NCBI GenBank assembly: GCA_945874895.1
Contig: CAMCIC010000019.1
Location: forward strand, 1 to 56,675
Direction of reading: 5' to 3'
Origin: Akkermansia muciniphila
GTDB taxonomy: Bacteria; Verrucomicrobiota; Verrucomicrobiia; Verrucomicrobiales; Akkermansiaceae
DNA length: 56,675 nucleotides
Numbering within the stretch: the stretch's first letter is position 1; every line of letters begins with the position of its first letter. Below are positions 53,688-56,675 of the stretch, piece after piece. The notes beneath the pieces were generated by a model that did no database searches, was not told the DNA's origin, and worked only from the letters and a program-made list of their open reading frames with translations. Both the position numbers and the translations under genes were made by a program.

Positions 53688-54049
53688 GATCATAGCGTCA
53701 TGGCATAAATAGAACAATTTTCAAAAATCAATATTAGTGCAAACAATAAAATTGATTACACTTTTTATATTTATTGCACAGAGCTGTATTGCTGTTAAGA
53801 AAATGATAATTGATTAGGTCACGTAAAAACTGGAAAGTAAGGATAGTCGCCCACAAGAACCCGCCGCTCCGACGAGCACGGCAGTGCTCCATTCTCGTGT
53901 CGGAACCTTGCTAACAACTTTCCACCAAGGGCGGAACCACACGAAACTAAACTCACAACAAAATTGTCTCCCCGTCATCCGCACACCATAGCTAAATTCT
54001 GCCCGACCCTATCTCCGCCAAGGGGACCACTTCACGGAATATAGCACTA

Positions 54050-54181
54050 TGGCCAACAGAAGGACGCACAAGCATAATAAAAAAAGGCAAGTGGTTGCAC
54101 AGTGACTTCCGTGAGGTGGCATTGCTTCACGTTTATAAAGTATATCAAAAATTTATCACAATAGGAAAACTCGATCAATGA
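54050..54181 (+). pseudogene. Decayed C-terminal tail of a second giant-type protein
   Basis: This frame is open from 53996 to a TGA at 54179. From the Trp codon at 54050 it reads WPTEGRTSIIKKGK then WLHSDFREVALLHVY and QKFITIGKLDQ. It aligns with the last residues of the giant protein (WPLSNAHSPDDLLPRP, WLHSDIKAKAFVHNW, EKFIDIGKLK): 15 of 27 identical from WLHSD to IGKL. No start codon or upstream domain is present, so it is a remnant of a tail, not a gene. Its stop overlaps the ATG of the next lipoprotein (ATGA, 54178-54181). The rest of 53688-54049 contains no other recognised feature. Confidence 0.8.
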
Positions 54182-55329
54182 AAAATACAATTATCAAATA
54201 TTTATATGTCGCAACTTTTTTCCAACTTTCGGCATGTGAGAAAGATGGCGCGTTGCCTAATTATGAAACTTCTGTTACTGTGACAGTCTTAAATGAAGAT
54301 AATAAAGCGGTAGAAAATTGCAATATTAAAGTCTTTTATGATGATGCCGAAACAACTGATGATGCGATCAAATACGCAGTGACTGATCAGACTGGTAAGG
54401 CGACGACTAGCGCGCGTTCTCGTCCCACAATTAGCATCAAGACGCAGTGTAAAGAATTTTATCCTACATACGAACAAAGCATAATCAATCTAGTAGATGA
54501 AAAGGACACAAGATATTTGCCTTTGAAAAAGTTAAACCATTCCATCACGCTACGCAAGATCACAAATCCCATTCCTCTGTATTCAAAAACGAACGACGTT
54601 CCCATTCCAGAAAAAGAAAAATGGATCGGTTTTGATTTAGAAAAAGCGGATTGGGTAAGGCCTTATGGGGTCGGTATTGCATCGGATGTCGAATTCTATC
54701 TATTGCATCAACATCTAGAGGCTGAAACAATCAATGGTCAGAGTGGCACTAGTAGATTAAATGAAATCAAAGAAATACACAAAAAAAATCCAAGAAACAA
54801 ACAGGGATTTCTTGATTCACGAGATGAATTTTACAATCTCGCGAGAGGAATATCTACGTATGAAGAATCCCTACTCTTCCGAATGCATCCTTGGCAAGGC
54901 GTAGTCAAAATGCGTGTGCCGTTTGATAAGGGCGGTATCGTTACGGAGAAAGAAAATTACCTTAACTACAGCAAATCACCGCAGACCGATTATGCTGGTG
55001 ATCCCGTTCCGGAAATGCGTATGCCGCATCACGCTCCGGAGGCAGGCTATCAGAAGGAACATCGGTGGGAGAAAACTACGGGTCAAAAACTCACCATCGA
55101 TGATAAGCTCGGTTTCTTCATTAAAATGAGAATCAAACTTGATGAGAAAGGAAATGAAATTTCCGCGCATTACGCCAAATTCATCAGTGACGTTCAAATC
55201 GACATTCGTGGTCGAATCAAATTTACTTCGTATTTTAATCCAAAAGCTAATGACACGAACTTAGAGTTTGATTTAAAGAATAATTTTTTTCAGAATCTGA
55301 AAGACGAGGAAAAGCCCTTCCTGCCCTGA
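54178..55329 (+). CDS. Lipoprotein B of the giant-protein locus
   Basis: The 383-residue lipoprotein (MKNTIIKYLYVATFFQLSAC, lipobox LSAC) is a divergent paralogue of lipoproteins A and C. It has the same N-terminal beta-sandwich (VTVLNEDNKAVENCNIKVFY), the shared core TNPIPLYSK and FDLEKADWVRPYGVGIASD, and the ending YFNPKANDTNLEFDLKNNF. Unlike A and C it carries an insert of about 100 residues between core and end. AT-rich. It starts with ATGA overlapping the decayed giant-type tail, which repeats the arrangement hydrolase tail then lipoprotein. No promoter or terminator is obvious. Function unknown. Confidence 0.75.
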   Translation: MKNTIIKYLYVATFFQLSACEKDGALPNYETSVTVTVLNEDNKAVENCNIKVFYDDAETTDDAIKYAVTDQTGKATTSARSRPTISIKTQCKEFYPTYEQSIINLVDEKDTRYLPLKKLNHSITLRKITNPIPLYSKTNDVPIPEKEKWIGFDLEKADWVRPYGVGIASDVEFYLLHQHLEAETINGQSGTSRLNEIKEIHKKNPRNKQGFLDSRDEFYNLARGISTYEESLLFRMHPWQGVVKMRVPFDKGGIVTEKENYLNYSKSPQTDYAGDPVPEMRMPHHAPEAGYQKEHRWEKTTGQKLTIDDKLGFFIKMRIKLDEKGNEISAHYAKFISDVQIDIRGRIKFTSYFNPKANDTNLEFDLKNNFFQNLKDEEKPFLP

Positions 55330-55397
55330 TAGGGCCACTACTGGGTTGGTGATATGACTAAAATTTCTTATTGTTATCCTGGGAATGCCCATGGCAT

Positions 55398-55418
55398 ATT
55401 CCTAAGCTAGGAATTTTT
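55398..55418 (+). terminator. Weak terminator-like hairpin after lipoprotein B
   Basis: ATTCCTA / TAGGAAT (7 bp, 3-base loop, 55398-55414) is followed by TTTT. The stem is AT-rich, so termination would be weak. Confidence 0.4.
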
Positions 55419-55432
55419 ATCAATTCTTATTT

Positions 55433-56419
55433 ATGAAACACGCCATTGCATTTGTTATTGCTTATTTGTCGATTCATTCGATCTCTTGTCAGGAAATAAA
55501 GTCGAAAGAATTTTCGATCCATGTGAATATTTATGATCTTCAGGGCAACGCAGTTCATAATGGGAAAGTCAGTGGTGGTGAGGAAAAGATGCGATCACTT
55601 GAACCTATTCCTCAATCCGAACTCGTGCCTGTTAGCGCGTATTCGAATGAAAAAGGTTATGCGAATCTGAAGTTAAATCGATTCACTCAATGGCCATCTG
55701 GATTCTTAGTGGAAAAAGAGGGTTATTACGCAACAAAACAGAATCTTGATTGGAGCGGCGTTCGTGATTCTGCAATCGGTAAAGAAATCCATTCGAAAGC
55801 TCTCATCAAAAAGATCATAAATCCCATCGCCATGCGAGTTTCCAGTTTCATTTCTAGGGATGTATGCATACCCAAATGTCATGTATCCTATTCCTATGAT
55901 CTTGAACTTCACGACTTTTTGCCACCCGTGGGAAACGGAAAAATACCTGATATTTCAGTTTTTTTGCAGGAATCCAGCCATACGGAACATGACGGCACGC
56001 TGGAGGTCACCATCAAAGCTCAGGATGAGGGCGGTGGGTTCTGTTTTTTCGCAGTCGACGATAGGGAGTCCGGATCTGTTTTGTGGAGTGACTATGAGGC
56101 ACCCGTGAACGGCTACGTTTCTGAATTCAAGTTGCGTTTCGATGCTCAGCATCCAGAAATTTCGATGAATCAAGATGCAAAACAAAACTTCTATTTTCGG
56201 GTTCGACCTAAAATGGACCCTATCACTCAACAAAAGGTTTGGAATTACGGAAAGATGTATGGACCCATTTCCTTGTGGGCCATGAAAAAAGATTGGTCTC
56301 GTGATGCCGCTATGATCAAACTAGACAGCATGTATTTCAATCCAAACGCAGGGGATCGGAATGTGGAATTTGATCCGCAGAAGAATTTGAACAAGGATAT
56401 GATTTTATGCAGGCCTTGA
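55433..56419 (+). CDS. Lipoprotein C of the giant-protein locus
   Basis: The 328-residue lipoprotein (MKHAIAFVIAYLSIHSISC, lipobox SISC) is closest in length to A. It has the beta-sandwich start FSIHVNIYDLQGNAVHNGKV, the shared core INPIAMRVSS and YDLELHDFLPPVGNGKIPDI, the segment KMYGPISLWAM (A has KLYGPFTFWNI), and the end MYFNPNAGDRNVEFDPQKNL. Its base composition is less AT-rich than that of A and B and closer to the genome average. It has its own 103-base upstream region with a weak hairpin and no giant-type tail, so it is an orphan member. Function unknown; probably a periplasm-facing or surface lipoprotein. Confidence 0.75.
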   Translation: MKHAIAFVIAYLSIHSISCQEIKSKEFSIHVNIYDLQGNAVHNGKVSGGEEKMRSLEPIPQSELVPVSAYSNEKGYANLKLNRFTQWPSGFLVEKEGYYATKQNLDWSGVRDSAIGKEIHSKALIKKIINPIAMRVSSFISRDVCIPKCHVSYSYDLELHDFLPPVGNGKIPDISVFLQESSHTEHDGTLEVTIKAQDEGGGFCFFAVDDRESGSVLWSDYEAPVNGYVSEFKLRFDAQHPEISMNQDAKQNFYFRVRPKMDPITQQKVWNYGKMYGPISLWAMKKDWSRDAAMIKLDSMYFNPNAGDRNVEFDPQKNLNKDMILCRP

Positions 56420-56611
56420 GGCGCGTGTTGTCCCCACGTGGCATTCTGATCACCTGAGGATTTTTTCACAGTCAGCGCGCGCCTACTTCCTTGACCCATT
56501 GTTGATGGAGTTTGTGCAGGGCAGAAATGGAGCGTCCCCCGCAAGAACTGGACAGGAAATATGAACTTTTCGAATCGATCGCAATGGTTCAAAACACGAC
56601 TGAACAACAGC

Positions 56612-56673
56612 GGGCGTGGTCAAGCTGACGACAGCTTGCCGGGGCCTGGGGCGGGTAGCCCCAGGTTGTGCCC
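56612..56673. repeat. Paired perfect hairpins at the right edge
   Basis: Two perfect hairpins lie head to tail: CAAGCTG-ACGA-CAGCTTG (56621-56638) and CCTGGGGC-GGGTA-GCCCCAGG (56645-56665). The flanks GGGC (56612-56615) and GCCC (56670-56673) can pair to give a three-way junction. There is no U-tract, so it is not a normal terminator. It may be a dispersed palindromic repeat or a structured RNA; the window ends 2 bases later. The rest of 56420-56611 shows no gene I can support. Confidence 0.5.
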
Positions 56674-56675
56674 AA

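Noticed and set aside
53688-54049. Search for tRNA, attachment site or insertion sequence in the gap between lipoproteins A and B
   Set aside because: No cloverleaf, terminal inverted repeats or transposase fragment could be recognised; only the tail remnant further right is supported.
56527-56628. 33-codon frame starting MERPPQELDRKYELF
   Set aside because: Polar and plausible-looking, but it runs into the hairpin element, has no strong ribosome site and no recognised family.
1-56675. Frequent CTAACA/TGTTAG hexamer in both genes and gaps
   Set aside because: By rough count about as many copies as expected for a hexamer on two strands in 57 kb; no consistent spacing or orientation.

Overview
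The window reads as chromosomal DNA of a Verrucomicrobiota bacterium (inference from gene content, not from a marker-gene comparison). The indicators are a PVC-type membrane-bound dehydrogenase with HEAT repeats and a C-terminal c-type haem site, two DUF1080-type exported proteins, a PEP-CTERM protease, a DUF5690-type transporter, tryptophan/Asp-Pro helical repeats, giant HAF-repeat/calcium-loop exported proteins and frequent absence of Shine-Dalgarno sequences. No transposase, CRISPR array, rRNA or tRNA was recognised.

Layout. 1-2.7 kb: start of a truncated minus-strand gene, an exported Asp-rich 15-residue-repeat protein closed by a strong terminator, and a protein made of 32-residue helical repeats. 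2.7-13.7 kb: a phosphonate (probably 2-aminoethylphosphonate-type) catabolism island. A minus-strand operon carries a DUF5690 transporter, a LamG-phosphatase, a FAD amine oxidase, PhnA and a PhnY-like dehydrogenase. A LacI-sensor/AraC-HTH regulator is transcribed divergently. A second minus-strand pair (organophosphate-type MFS plus zinc alcohol dehydrogenase) converges on the regulator. Inverted repeats with the core GCAATT/AATTGC lie in the divergent promoter and inside the operon and are operator candidates. 13.8-27 kb: PVC dehydrogenase, a MurC-MurB fusion, aspartate kinase, a DUF6941-like protein, an intradiol-dioxygenase-like protein, an S8/PEP-CTERM protease with Glu in place of the catalytic Asp, and a GH63-like glucosidase. 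27-31.9 kb: a tightly coupled methyltransferase/flavoprotein/type III polyketide synthase operon with an exported protein and an ABC ATPase downstream, probably making a phenolic or pyrone lipid.

32-44.5 kb is mostly housekeeping: rplU-rpmA, tsaE, an SDR, a TPR/STN-like exported protein, mnmG, cdd, a DUF6580-like membrane protein, pyruvate dehydrogenase E1 alpha and beta, a small lipoprotein, a PagL-like outer-membrane protein, two DUF1080 proteins, a DUF2452-like protein and an Old Yellow Enzyme. Two perfect 16-bp parS palindromes, one inside mnmG and one between cdd and mnmG, suggest that this region is close to the replication origin.

44.6-56.4 kb is the most unusual part: a 2,696-residue exported protein with HAF-type repeats, calcium loops and a C-terminal alpha/beta-hydrolase, followed by three divergent paralogous lipoproteins. 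The last ~670 codons and the first two lipoproteins are visibly AT-rich compared with the first ~2,025 codons. Just upstream of the second lipoprotein lies a ~43-codon remnant clearly homologous to the extreme C-terminus of the giant protein, coupled to that lipoprotein by an ATGA overlap. This hydrolase-tail/lipoprotein unit, repeated and decayed, resembles the organisation of polymorphic effector/immunity loci and is my main candidate for an undescribed system; its function is hypothesis only. The window ends in a short array of perfect hairpins.
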